Assembly (NCBI GenBank): GCA_946409475.1
Contig: CAMJWQ010000074.1
Location: forward strand, 1 to 11,904
DNA: 11,904 nt
Direction: 5' to 3'
DNA from: an uncultured Lachnospiraceae bacterium
GTDB lineage: Bacteria > Bacillota > Clostridia > Lachnospirales > Lachnospiraceae
Position 1 is the stretch's first letter; each line of letters opens with the position of its first letter. This document shows positions 1-7,043 of this stretch, piece after piece. The translations under genes were made by a program, and so were the position numbers. The notes beneath the pieces are model-generated. The model searched no databases. It worked only from the letters and a program-made list of their open reading frames with translations, and was not told where the DNA came from.

Positions 1-1097
1 TAAAAAAAATAAATCGTACCAACATATACCAGCTTCTTAGAAAGAATGAAAATCTCTCCAGACAGGATTTTGTAAGAGAATTGCAGCTGTGCCTGCCTAC
101 GGTAACACAAAATTTGACAGAACTGGAGGAAGAAGGGCTGGTTACGGAGTCCGGATCCATAGGAAACACCGGCGGGCGCAGGGCCAGAACCTATAACATG
201 GTGTATGATGCAAGAGTAGCAATAGGCTTGGATATTACACGAAATCATATTACTGCGGTGGCGGTCGATTTAAATGGAGCCGTAATTACCAGAATCCGTA
301 TAAAATGCCGTTTTGAAAGAAAGGACGCCTATTATCAAGGTCTGGGTAAGCTGGTGGAGCAGGTGATAGAGGAAATAAAAATTTCAAAAGATAAAATTTT
401 AGGCGTGGGCATCGGTGTGCCGGGCCTGATTACGGAAGATAACCAAAGAGTTTTTTATGGAAAAATCCTTAATTTTACGGGAGCAACCTGTGAAGAGTTT
501 TCAAAATATATTCCCTACCGGACTTCTTTATTTAACGATGCCAATGCGGCAGGATTTGCTGAGATTTGGACAAACGAAGAAATACAAAATGCTTTTTATA
601 TCATGCTTAGCAATAATGTGGGGGGGTCCCTTGTTATTAAGGGAGAAGTATATGAAGGTGATACCTTACATAGCGGGGAAATAGGGCATATCACCGTGAT
701 TCCCGATGGAAGGAAATGCTATTGCGGGCAAAAGGGCTGTATGGATGCATATTGTTCGGCTTCTGTTTTGTCTTCACGGACAGATGGAAATTTAGCCGCA
801 TTTTTTAAATTATTGAATGCAGGGGATCAGGATATTAAGAAGGAATGGGAAGAATACTTAAATTATCTTTCGATTGCGGTAAATAATGTACATGCATTAT
901 TTGACTGTTCCATTATTGTGGGCGGTTATATGGGGGAATATATAGAAGATTATATGGGGGATTTAAAAGATCTGGTAAAGAATAGAAATACTTTTGAAGA
1001 CAATGCGGATTATTTAAAAGCCTGCAGATATAAAAAGGAAGCAATTGCGGCAGGGGCGGCATTGAACTTTATATCGGATTTTATAAGTACAATATAA
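1..1097 (+). CDS. ROK-family transcriptional repressor (5' end outside window)
   Basis: A sugar-responsive DNA-binding regulator of the ROK family, probably controlling the operon that follows. The frame is open from base 3 and begins mid-protein: codons 3-180 encode a winged helix-turn-helix (IYQLLRKNENLSRQDF, then LPTVTQNLTELEEEGLV and GRRAR). The TTG at 81 therefore lies inside the HTH and cannot be the start, and the true start is upstream of the window. The C-terminal half is a ROK sugar-kinase fold with GIGVPGLI (about 409-432), FNDANAAGFAE (about 529-561) and the ROK zinc motif CYCGQKGC (717-740), whose cysteines lie at 717, 723 and 738. The first phosphate loop reads DITRN instead of DxGGT, and NNVGGS replaces the usual GTGVGGG, which fits a repressor that binds sugar without phosphorylating it. 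About 365 codons are visible, close to the usual 380-400. The effector is unknown. Confidence 0.92.
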   Translation, partial: KKINRTNIYQLLRKNENLSRQDFVRELQLCLPTVTQNLTELEEEGLVTESGSIGNTGGRRARTYNMVYDARVAIGLDITRNHITAVAVDLNGAVITRIRIKCRFERKDAYYQGLGKLVEQVIEEIKISKDKILGVGIGVPGLITEDNQRVFYGKILNFTGATCEEFSKYIPYRTSLFNDANAAGFAEIWTNEEIQNAFYIMLSNNVGGSLVIKGEVYEGDTLHSGEIGHITVIPDGRKCYCGQKGCMDAYCSASVLSSRTDGNLAAFFKLLNAGDQDIKKEWEEYLNYLSIAVNNVHALFDCSIIVGGYMGEYIEDYMGDLKDLVKNRNTFEDNADYLKACRYKKEAIAAGAALNFISDFISTI

Positions 1098-1116
1098 TAA
1101 TTAGAAAATATGGAAG

Positions 1117-1162
1117 AAAAAGCTGTTGTGGTTCAAGTTCTTGGATTGCATGGCTTTTTTTT
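1117..1162 (+). terminator. Probable intrinsic terminator of the ROK gene
   Basis: AAAAAGC at 1117-1123 pairs with GCTTTTT at 1153-1159. The stem can extend inward through wobble pairs, with a second small pairing (TCAAG/CTTGG) inside, and it runs into eight T residues at 1155-1162. It starts 20 bases after the stop codon. The stem is AT-rich and its interior is loose, so strength is uncertain. Confidence 0.6.
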
Positions 1163-1250
1163 ATGCAGGCACTCAAAAAGATATTATGCACAAAAATTAA
1201 TGTCTAAAACTGTATGTTCTGTAGAAAATATATTTTTTATCATATTAGAT

Positions 1251-1279
1251 TTGACTTAAAAAGAAACCAACATTATAAT
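1251..1279 (+). promoter_or_regulatory. Vegetative (sigma-A) promoter of the permease operon
   Basis: TTGACT (1251-1256) and a perfect TATAAT (1274-1279) are separated by exactly 17 bases. This is 11 of 12 consensus positions and the best promoter in the window. Transcription would start near 1286 and leave a leader of about 113 nt before the permease ATG at 1399. Confidence 0.85.
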
Positions 1280-1286
1280 GTTAATA

Positions 1287-1310
1287 TAATTTGATTTATA
1301 AATCGGATTA
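1287..1310. promoter_or_regulatory. Palindromic candidate operator
   Basis: A perfect 12-bp palindrome GATTTATAAATC (1293-1304) is flanked by TAAT (1287-1290) and ATTA (1307-1310) with two mismatched base pairs on each side, giving a 24-bp dyad. It covers the predicted transcription start of the operon, the position where a repressor would block transcription. The adjacent ROK repressor is the obvious candidate ligand, but this is inference from position. Confidence 0.45.
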
Positions 1311-1351
1311 ATAAAACAGATTCAAATAGCTTGTGGGAGGGTGATTTAGTA

Positions 1352-1405
1352 ATGTTGATGTTTAGTATGAATCTTTGCTTATTTGAAAGGAGAAAAAAAT
1401 GGTAA
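1352..1405 (+). CDS. Possible 17-aa leader peptide overlapping the permease start
   Basis: The frame is ATG at 1352 to TAA at 1403-1405, encoding MLMFSMNLCLFERRKKW. A good ribosome binding site, GGGAGGGTGA at 1335-1344, lies upstream. The frame contains the permease's own ribosome binding site (AAAGGAG, 1386-1392) and terminates four bases into the permease gene (ATGGTAA), an arrangement that would favour translational coupling. It has no recognisable domain, and the Met/Leu/Phe-rich start and Arg-Arg-Lys-Lys end could be chance. Function would be regulatory rather than as a protein. Confidence 0.35.
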   Translation: MLMFSMNLCLFERRKKW

Positions 1406-2703
1406 CAGGTATTATAATCGTAGCGATCTTTTTAACGATAGCGGTATTGATGATGTTAAAAAAAATTCCTGCCGTATTAGCTCTTCCAATAATGGCAGTT
1501 GCAATTGGAATTGCGGCAGGGCTGCCTCTTTTAGGGGAAGAAGGTATTTTAACCTACGTAATTTCCGATGGTGCTTTAAAGCTTTCAGGTACATATGTGG
1601 CAATTTTGTTTAGCTGTTGGCTGTCACAGATTTTATACCGGACAGGTGTTACAGATACCATTATTAAAAAAGCCGCCGAATTAGGCGGAGATAAGCCTTT
1701 TGTAATTTCTGTCGCACTTTGTGGTGTATCCGTATTTTTATTTACCGTTTTATACGGAACAGGTGCGGCGGCAATGGTAGGTGCGGTAGTACTGCCGATT
1801 ATGCTGTCCGTAGGGGTGCCGCCTGTCGTGGCATGTAATGCATTTTTGGCATCCCTGTCCGCAGGTTATTCTCTTAATCCTGCAAACATAGCCGCGATTA
1901 CAAGCATAACCGGTGTTGAAGCGGCGGACATTAATTTATGCGCAGTTATTCTGTGTGCGGTTGGATGCATTTTTACTGTCGTATATCTGGCTTGGAGCTT
2001 TAAAAAGAATGGGATTAAATTTGCCTTTGCAGCTCCGATAGAAAACTGCGGTAATGATGCAAAAACGGAACGTCCGGTACAAGTAAAAGGTTTCAGAGGC
2101 TTCCTGGCATGTATGACTCCCGTGATTGTTGTGGCTGTCATGCTGATTTTTAAACTGGCAGCAATAACCGTATTTATTATTGGCATTGTATGGGCCATAG
2201 TTTTTACATTTCGCGGGAAATGGTCTAAATTTTCTAATATCATCGTTCAAAGCTGCTATGAAGGCTTTAAGGAAGGAGCTCCTACGGCAGCACTTATGTT
2301 TGGCATAGGTATGATTCTAAATGCAATGACTACACCGACAACCCAGGAAGTAATAAGGCCGTTTATGGTAGCCATTACACCAACGACAGCCATTGGACTT
2401 GTTATCTTTGTATGCCTGCTCTGCCCCCTGGGATTATACCGGGGACCATTCAATCTGATGGGACTTGGTGCAGGATTGGCCGCATCAATGCTGGCTGTAA
2501 ATGTGCTGCCCGTAGCGGCATTGTCGGCAGTTTTCTATGCAGCTTTCCGTTGGCCGACACAATCATGTCCGACATCGACACAAGTGGTCTGGTCCTCGAA
2601 TTTTGTGGGTTATGACCCGGTGACCACCACGAATCCGATGCAGCTGCCTAACTGGATAGTAACGGCAGTGACAGTAGTTATACTCACTGCTATTTACTTT
2701 TAA
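1399..2703 (+). CDS. Multi-spanning permease (GntP/citrate-transporter type, ion transporter superfamily)
   Basis: An integral inner-membrane secondary transporter, presumably importing the substrate of the downstream enzymes. The 434 residues hold about 11-12 hydrophobic segments, beginning at residue 3 with no signal peptide. The two halves each carry a Gly/Ala/Pro-rich re-entrant-like stretch, including LYGTGAAAMVGAVVLPIM and later CPLGLYRGPFNLMGLGAG, and SAGYSLNPANIA sits in the middle. This pattern and the length fit the GntP, CitMHS and DcuC-like families of the ion transporter superfamily. I cannot assign it to one family or name the substrate; an organic acid, sugar acid or polyol derivative is plausible from context. 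The start is ATG 1399, with AAAGGAG at 1386-1392 and 6-nt spacing. It is the first large gene after the promoter at 1251-1279 and is separated from the HyuA gene by 185 bases containing a hairpin. Confidence 0.8.
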   Translation: MVTGIIIVAIFLTIAVLMMLKKIPAVLALPIMAVAIGIAAGLPLLGEEGILTYVISDGALKLSGTYVAILFSCWLSQILYRTGVTDTIIKKAAELGGDKPFVISVALCGVSVFLFTVLYGTGAAAMVGAVVLPIMLSVGVPPVVACNAFLASLSAGYSLNPANIAAITSITGVEAADINLCAVILCAVGCIFTVVYLAWSFKKNGIKFAFAAPIENCGNDAKTERPVQVKGFRGFLACMTPVIVVAVMLIFKLAAITVFIIGIVWAIVFTFRGKWSKFSNIIVQSCYEGFKEGAPTAALMFGIGMILNAMTTPTTQEVIRPFMVAITPTTAIGLVIFVCLLCPLGLYRGPFNLMGLGAGLAASMLAVNVLPVAALSAVFYAAFRWPTQSCPTSTQVVWSSNFVGYDPVTTTNPMQLPNWIVTAVTVVILTAIYF

Positions 2704-2730
2704 TAAATGATACCCTCCAAAACAAGTTAA

Positions 2731-2756
2731 GTGCGGAAAGAGCAATCTTTTCGCAC
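2731..2756 (+). other. Strong intercistronic hairpin with GCAA tetraloop
   Basis: GTGCGGAAAGA (2731-2741) pairs along all 11 positions (one G-U) with TCTTTTCGCAC (2746-2756) around the loop GCAA, a GNRA tetraloop. No T-run follows, so it is not a classical terminator. It more likely acts as an mRNA stabiliser, a processing site, or a partial attenuator that would make permease and enzyme levels differ. Confidence 0.65.
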
Positions 2757-2888
2757 GAACAATTTATAAGAATACGGAATACCGATTATTCAAATTTAAA
2801 TACGTTTGCATATGAGCTTTAAATATGCGTTTACATTAACAGCATGCAGAAAATTACATAGCATAAGCATAGTCAGAGGAGAATTTGT
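2757..2888 (+). other. AT-rich gap upstream of the HyuA gene
   Basis: The stretch contains an inverted repeat GCATAT (2808-2813) / ATATGC (2823-2828) with a 9-base spacer, and TTTACA at 2830-2835 without a convincing -10 box at proper distance. The HyuA ribosome binding site AGGAG is at 2877-2881. I see no promoter I would defend, so read-through from the permease is the simplest reading. Confidence 0.4.
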
Positions 2889-5048
2889 ATGAAAGTCAGA
2901 ATTGGAATTGATGTCGGCGGTACTTTTACAGATGCCGTAGCTATTAATAATGAGACATATGAATTAATTGGAAGCGTTAAAATGCCGACAACGCATAGGG
3001 CGAAAGAGGGAGTGGCGGCAGGCATTATTCAGGTATTGGAAAAAGTCATGTCGGAATGTAAAATTGCTCCGGAGGATGTGGCTTTTATAGCACACGGAAC
3101 TACGCAGGCAACAAATGCATTACTGGAAGGTGATGTCGCAAAAGTGGGAATTATTACTCTGGGCAGCGGTGTACAGGGGTTAAAATCTAAAAGTGATACG
3201 AATATAGGGGATATTGAGCTGGCGGCGGGAAAGAAATTACATACGTATAATGAATTTGTAAATACTGCCGATAAAAATAATTTTGAAAAAGCAGTAAGGA
3301 CAGCAATGGAAAATTTAAAAGAAAAAGGAGCACGATCCATTGTGGCAACAGAAGCTTTTAGTGTGGATAATCCGGAAAACGAAAATGAAGTGGTGCAATT
3401 GTGCAAGGAAGAAGGTCTTGCCGGAACGGCGGGAAATGACGTGTCTAAGCTTTACGGATTAAAGGTTAGAACACGTACGGCTGTTATTAACGGCAGTATA
3501 CTTCCCAAAATGCTTGATGCGGCGAATATGACAGAATCCAGCATAAAGAATGCAGGCATTGAATCACCCTTAATGGTTATGCGGTGTGATGGTGGCGTTA
3601 TGACGGTAGATGAAGTCAGAAACAGGCCGATATTAACCATTTTATCAGGACCGGCAGCCGGTGTGGCGGGAGCTTTAATGTATGAAAAATTAACGGACGG
3701 TATTTTTTTTGAAGTAGGAGGAACAAGTACGGATATTTCCTGTGTAAAGGATGGAAATGTCATGATCAAGTATGCGGAAGTAGGCGGTCATAAAACCTAT
3801 GTCAACTCACTGGATGTACGTACCGTTGGGATTGGCGGAGGCAGCATGATTGAAATATCGGAGGGTAAGATCAAGGATGTTGGTCCGAGAAGTGCTCATA
3901 TTGCTAATTTGGATTATGAAGTTTACACGGAAACGAAGAATATTAAAGAACCTGTCTTAAAAACAGTCAGGCCGGAGGAAGGCGATCCGGAATATGCATA
4001 TATTGAATGCCCGGACGGATTAAAATTTGCCCTGACATTATCAGGTGCCGCCAATATAGCCGGATATGTTCCGGAAGACAGCTATGCCAGAGGAAATAGG
4101 GAAGCTGCTGTAAAAGCATGGGAACCGCTGGCGAAAAATATGAATTTGAGTGTGGAGGAGGCTGCCAGAAAAGTGTTGGAATTATCTGTTGTAAAAAACG
4201 GTAAGGTAGTAAATGATCTGATTAAAGATTATCATCTGGATAAAAGCATGCTTGTATTTGTCGGTGGAGGCGGAGGTGCGGCTTCCGTTGTACCCCATAT
4301 TGCAGAAACCTTCGCATGTAAACATAAAATTGCAAAGAATGCGGCGGTTATTTCTCCCATTGGTGTGGCATTAGCCATGGTCAGGGATATGGTGGAAAGG
4401 ACTATTTCAAACCCCACGGAAGAAGATATTCTGGCAATTAGGCAAGAGGTGCTTAAAAAAGCTGTTAAGTCGGGAGCAAATCCGAATTCTGTGGAAATTA
4501 AGGTTGAGGTGGATGCACAGCAGCAGAAGGTGCGGGCAATTGCCATTGGAACTACGGAGCTTAGGACCAAGGAATTATCCGGCAGAAAGAAAACGGATGA
4601 TGAATTACTGGAAATAGTTGCGGAAAACTTAAAGGCAGAAAAAGATAAATTGAAAATTGCCGCAGATAATGGAAGCTTATGCGCTGTTACGTGTGAATTG
4701 GTAAAAAAGCATATGCTGCTATTTAAGAAAAAAGTAACGGCAACGCGATTAATAGACAGAGAAGGCGTTATCAGGCTTCAAAAAAGAAATTCATGGGTTA
4801 GCAGCTGTACACCAAAAAACTGGAGGGCTGCCATTAAAGCCTTATTAGAGGAACATACGGTATGGGGTGACGGCGGATCTGAAATTCCGAATATCTATGT
4901 GGCATTAGGCGGCCGCATCATTGATTTGGCCGGAATGCAAAGTGAAGCACAAATTCTTTCACTATGTGAGGTTGAATTATCAGGGACTCATGAAGATGAT
5001 AAATTAATTGTCGTTTGCACAAAGACAACTGAAAATGAGAGAGGATAA
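2889..5048 (+). CDS. HyuA-family hydantoinase/oxoprolinase subunit, divergent, without HyuB
   Basis: A cytoplasmic ATP-dependent enzyme of the ASKHA fold. The family hydrolyses cyclic amides (hydantoins, 5-oxoproline) or activates small carbonyl compounds such as acetone for carboxylation. N-terminal Hydant_A_N signature: IGIDVGGTFTDAV with Asp8 and the 10-GGT-12 phosphate loop, then AHGTTQATNALLEG (68-81). Core hydantoinase_A domain: MRCDGGVMT, SGPAAGVAGA (about 253-262), EVGGTSTDIS (275-284), RTVGIGGGS, and a glycine-rich ATP loop at 459-465. The ATP-binding set is complete. The last 220 or so residues lack the RYxGQ and FxxxHxxRYG-like motifs I expect in canonical HyuA/AcxA proteins, so the subgroup is divergent. 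Length 719 is normal. The start is ATG 2889 with AGGAG seven bases upstream. No HyuB follows; the next gene is a small HExxH protein. The substrate is unknown. Confidence 0.88.
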   Translation: MKVRIGIDVGGTFTDAVAINNETYELIGSVKMPTTHRAKEGVAAGIIQVLEKVMSECKIAPEDVAFIAHGTTQATNALLEGDVAKVGIITLGSGVQGLKSKSDTNIGDIELAAGKKLHTYNEFVNTADKNNFEKAVRTAMENLKEKGARSIVATEAFSVDNPENENEVVQLCKEEGLAGTAGNDVSKLYGLKVRTRTAVINGSILPKMLDAANMTESSIKNAGIESPLMVMRCDGGVMTVDEVRNRPILTILSGPAAGVAGALMYEKLTDGIFFEVGGTSTDISCVKDGNVMIKYAEVGGHKTYVNSLDVRTVGIGGGSMIEISEGKIKDVGPRSAHIANLDYEVYTETKNIKEPVLKTVRPEEGDPEYAYIECPDGLKFALTLSGAANIAGYVPEDSYARGNREAAVKAWEPLAKNMNLSVEEAARKVLELSVVKNGKVVNDLIKDYHLDKSMLVFVGGGGGAASVVPHIAETFACKHKIAKNAAVISPIGVALAMVRDMVERTISNPTEEDILAIRQEVLKKAVKSGANPNSVEIKVEVDAQQQKVRAIAIGTTELRTKELSGRKKTDDELLEIVAENLKAEKDKLKIAADNGSLCAVTCELVKKHMLLFKKKVTATRLIDREGVIRLQKRNSWVSSCTPKNWRAAIKALLEEHTVWGDGGSEIPNIYVALGGRIIDLAGMQSEAQILSLCEVELSGTHEDDKLIVVCTKTTENERG

Positions 5049-5063
5049 GGGATAGGATTTTTT

Positions 5064-5070
5064 AAGGAGG
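5064..5070 (+). promoter_or_regulatory. Ribosome binding site that fixes the start at 5078
   Basis: AAGGAGG is only one base from an ATG at 5072 but seven bases from the in-frame ATG at 5078. The normal spacing selects 5078. Confidence 0.8.
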
Positions 5071-5077
5071 AATGCCT

Positions 5078-5623
5078 ATGAAAGCATTTCCTTTTCCGGA
5101 TAAGGACGGAGCCGGAGAAGAATTGGAAAGGGATTTATTATACCGTAAAATTCCGGTTGGGGAATTGGAAAGGATTTTGGATATGGCATGGAACAGAGGG
5201 GTAAGTGCGGCTAAGATGATTTCCGAAAAATATCCCCGCAAAAGTATGGAGGAAATTTCTAAATGGGAAGGACTCCGTATAAAAAGGATACCTTCTGACC
5301 AGGTATCAGGCAGGATAAGGTACTTCAGTGAATATTATTCCGGCAGAAGGGAAATTATTTTATATCTGGCTTCTATTGAAAAGTGGGCGGAACACAACAG
5401 GCTTTCTGATAAGGAGGCTGTTGAAATGATTTTGTCCCATGAAATATATCACCACCTGGAATGTACGAAATTAGGCTTAACATCTGATTTATATCAGATT
5501 CCTATTATCAGGATCGGTAAGCTGAAAATCGGAAAATCAGGAATACGGGCTCTTTCTGAAATAGGAGCACATGGATTTTCCAGAACCATTTATGAAATAA
5601 AAGAAAATAAAACGGTAATGTGA
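5078..5623 (+). CDS. Unknown small protein with HExxH zinc motif (gluzincin / ImmA-IrrE-like pattern)
   Basis: I do not recognise this 181-residue protein as a named family. It contains SHEIYHH with His121, Glu122 and His125, the classic HExxH zinc-protease core, followed 36 residues after His125 by SEIGAHGFSR (Glu161), which could supply the third zinc ligand as in ImmA/IrrE-type gluzincins (HExxH then ExxA/F). The first 110 residues are charged and helical, including a short basic strand region RIRYFSEYYSGRREIILYL (about 79-97) that resembles the strand before the active helix in such enzymes. There is no signal peptide and no membrane segment, so it is cytoplasmic. It starts 29 bases after the HyuA stop and ends 15 bases before the FAD enzyme, inside the catabolic operon. 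It could be a metal-dependent hydrolase step, a protease regulating the operon, or a maturation factor. The motif is visible; activity is inferred. Confidence 0.75.
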   Translation: MKAFPFPDKDGAGEELERDLLYRKIPVGELERILDMAWNRGVSAAKMISEKYPRKSMEEISKWEGLRIKRIPSDQVSGRIRYFSEYYSGRREIILYLASIEKWAEHNRLSDKEAVEMILSHEIYHHLECTKLGLTSDLYQIPIIRIGKLKIGKSGIRALSEIGAHGFSRTIYEIKENKTVM

Positions 5624-5638
5624 AAGGAATCTAAAAAA

Positions 5639-7021
5639 ATGAGAAAAGAAACAAAAAAAGAAATTATAAAAACAGATGTTGCGGTTGTCGGCGCCGGCCC
5701 CGGCGGTATGGCAGCCGCCATAGCTGCCGCAAGGGCAGGCGTAAAGGTTGTATTAGTAGAAAGACTTGGCTATTTGGGAGGACAGTTGGGATCGGGCTTA
5801 CCCTTTTTGGCTTTTTTGGATATGCATAAAAGACAGGTGGTAGGCGGACTGGCTCAGGAATTTGTGGACCGGATGGCAAAAATAAACGGAACCGCAGGAC
5901 ATGAATACTGTCCCTTCCACCTGTCTTCCACAAATTTAAATCCTTTTTATACCCGCATCATATGCTTTGAGATGATTAAGGAAGAAAAAATCGAACTGCT
6001 TATGCATTGCGAATTGGCTGATGTAAAGGTGGAAAACAATAAATTAAAGACCATAACGGTAATTGGCAAGGGGACAAAAATAGAAATTGAAGCAGCTGTT
6101 TTTATTGACGGTACCGGAGATGGAGATATTGCTTATATGTCAGGCGCCGAATATGAAAAGGGGCAGGATGATTCGGGAGTTCTGCAGCCGCCTACGCTGA
6201 TGTTTAACTTGGGAGGTGTTAATTTTGAAGAATTTATAAATTACATAGAAAAAAATCCCGAACAATTACCTTATAATATGGGACTTAATCATATTCGTGA
6301 GGGATATGATGCGGAATTTTTCAGAAAAAATGAGGGACATATCTTTTTTGGATTAAATGAAATGATAAAAAAATTAAGAGCAGATGGCAAATGCCCGATA
6401 GACAGAGATACCATAATCTATATCAAATTGCCGATAACAGGACACGTGGCGGTAAATACAATACGTATTTTAAACTTTGATGGAAGTAATGTACATGATT
6501 TAAGCAGAGGAGAGCTGGAAAGCCATCTGCAAATTCTGCCCTTGATTGAAATGTTCCAAAGATATATTCCGGGATTTAAAAACTGCTACCTTACCTCAAT
6601 TAACGCTTCCATTGGAGTAAGGGAATCAAGACGTATCATGGGTGTTAAAAAGTTCACTAAGGAAGATGCCGTATCAGGTATCATTCCGGAGGATGCCATT
6701 GCCTTATTTTCCTATTTTATAGATATACATAGCGGAAATGGAGACCAAACGTATACGAAAACAATCGAAGAGCCTTATGGTATTCCTTACGGCTGTACGG
6801 TAGCTAAGGATATTGACGGATTAATGATGACAGGAAGATGTATCAGTGTCGATGCGGTCGCATTTGGATCTACCAGGATAATGACCCTATGCATGGCGGT
6901 GGGAGAAGGTGCCGGCGTAGGTGCGGCCCTTGCGGTACAAAAGGGAATTGAGCCCAGAGATGTGGATTCTAAAGAGGTGCGGGAAATACTGAAGAAAAAT
7001 GGAGCAATATTGTCAATATAG
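5639..7021 (+). CDS. FAD-dependent oxidoreductase (FAD_oxidored / GidA-like Rossmann flavoprotein)
   Basis: A cytoplasmic flavoprotein that probably oxidises or reduces an intermediate of the pathway. The N terminus has a full FAD-binding fold, VVGAGPGGMAAAIAAARAG, with Gly18, Gly20 and Gly23 and the ribose-binding acid Glu41 ending the second strand, then GYLGGQLGSG. A second FAD contact DGTGDGDIA is at 157-165, SIGVRESRRI lies in the C-terminal third, and TGRCISVDAVAFGSTR (about 398-413) plus the Gly/Ala-rich stretch after it closes the FAD site. This matches the PF12831-type FAD-dependent oxidoreductases found next to sugar-, polyol- and aromatic-degrading genes. The 460-residue length is ordinary. 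No Fe-S cysteine cluster is visible. The start is ATG 5639 after GAAAGGA at 5622-5628, and the stop TAG overlaps nothing. The specific substrate cannot be read from sequence. Confidence 0.88.
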   Translation: MRKETKKEIIKTDVAVVGAGPGGMAAAIAAARAGVKVVLVERLGYLGGQLGSGLPFLAFLDMHKRQVVGGLAQEFVDRMAKINGTAGHEYCPFHLSSTNLNPFYTRIICFEMIKEEKIELLMHCELADVKVENNKLKTITVIGKGTKIEIEAAVFIDGTGDGDIAYMSGAEYEKGQDDSGVLQPPTLMFNLGGVNFEEFINYIEKNPEQLPYNMGLNHIREGYDAEFFRKNEGHIFFGLNEMIKKLRADGKCPIDRDTIIYIKLPITGHVAVNTIRILNFDGSNVHDLSRGELESHLQILPLIEMFQRYIPGFKNCYLTSINASIGVRESRRIMGVKKFTKEDAVSGIIPEDAIALFSYFIDIHSGNGDQTYTKTIEEPYGIPYGCTVAKDIDGLMMTGRCISVDAVAFGSTRIMTLCMAVGEGAGVGAALAVQKGIEPRDVDSKEVREILKKNGAILSI

Positions 7022-7029
7022 CGAAGAAG

Positions 7030-7035
7030 AGGAGG
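7030..7035 (+). promoter_or_regulatory. Ribosome binding site that fixes the start at 7044
   Basis: AGGAGG lies eight bases before ATG 7044. The longer frame opening at 6999 would start inside the preceding gene, has no such site, and would add a Glu-rich tail that is simply the translated ribosome binding region. Confidence 0.88.
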
Positions 7036-7043
7036 AATTTAAA

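Noticed and set aside
81..1097. TTG at 81 as the start of the ROK gene
   Set aside because: The codons from base 3 onward continue a typical winged helix-turn-helix; starting at 81 would delete half of it. The gene is cut by the window edge.
1098..1398. Riboswitch or T-box in the permease leader
   Set aside because: The predicted leader is only about 113 nt, with no conserved core or terminator/antiterminator pair that I recognise.
1866..2250. Overlapping minus-strand frames of 104-125 codons inside the permease gene
   Set aside because: They are antisense to a well-supported membrane protein; no ribosome binding site or domain.
2806..2860. Promoter for the HyuA gene
   Set aside because: TTTACA has no acceptable -10 box at 16-18 bases, and TTGCAT pairs with nothing better.
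5072..5077. ATG 5072 as the start of the HExxH protein
   Set aside because: It is one base from AAGGAGG, too close for initiation; ATG 5078 has normal spacing.
6999..7043. Longer start of the dehydrogenase at ATG 6999
   Set aside because: It overlaps the preceding gene, has no ribosome binding site, and the added residues are just the translated AGGAGG region. ATG 7044 is correctly spaced.
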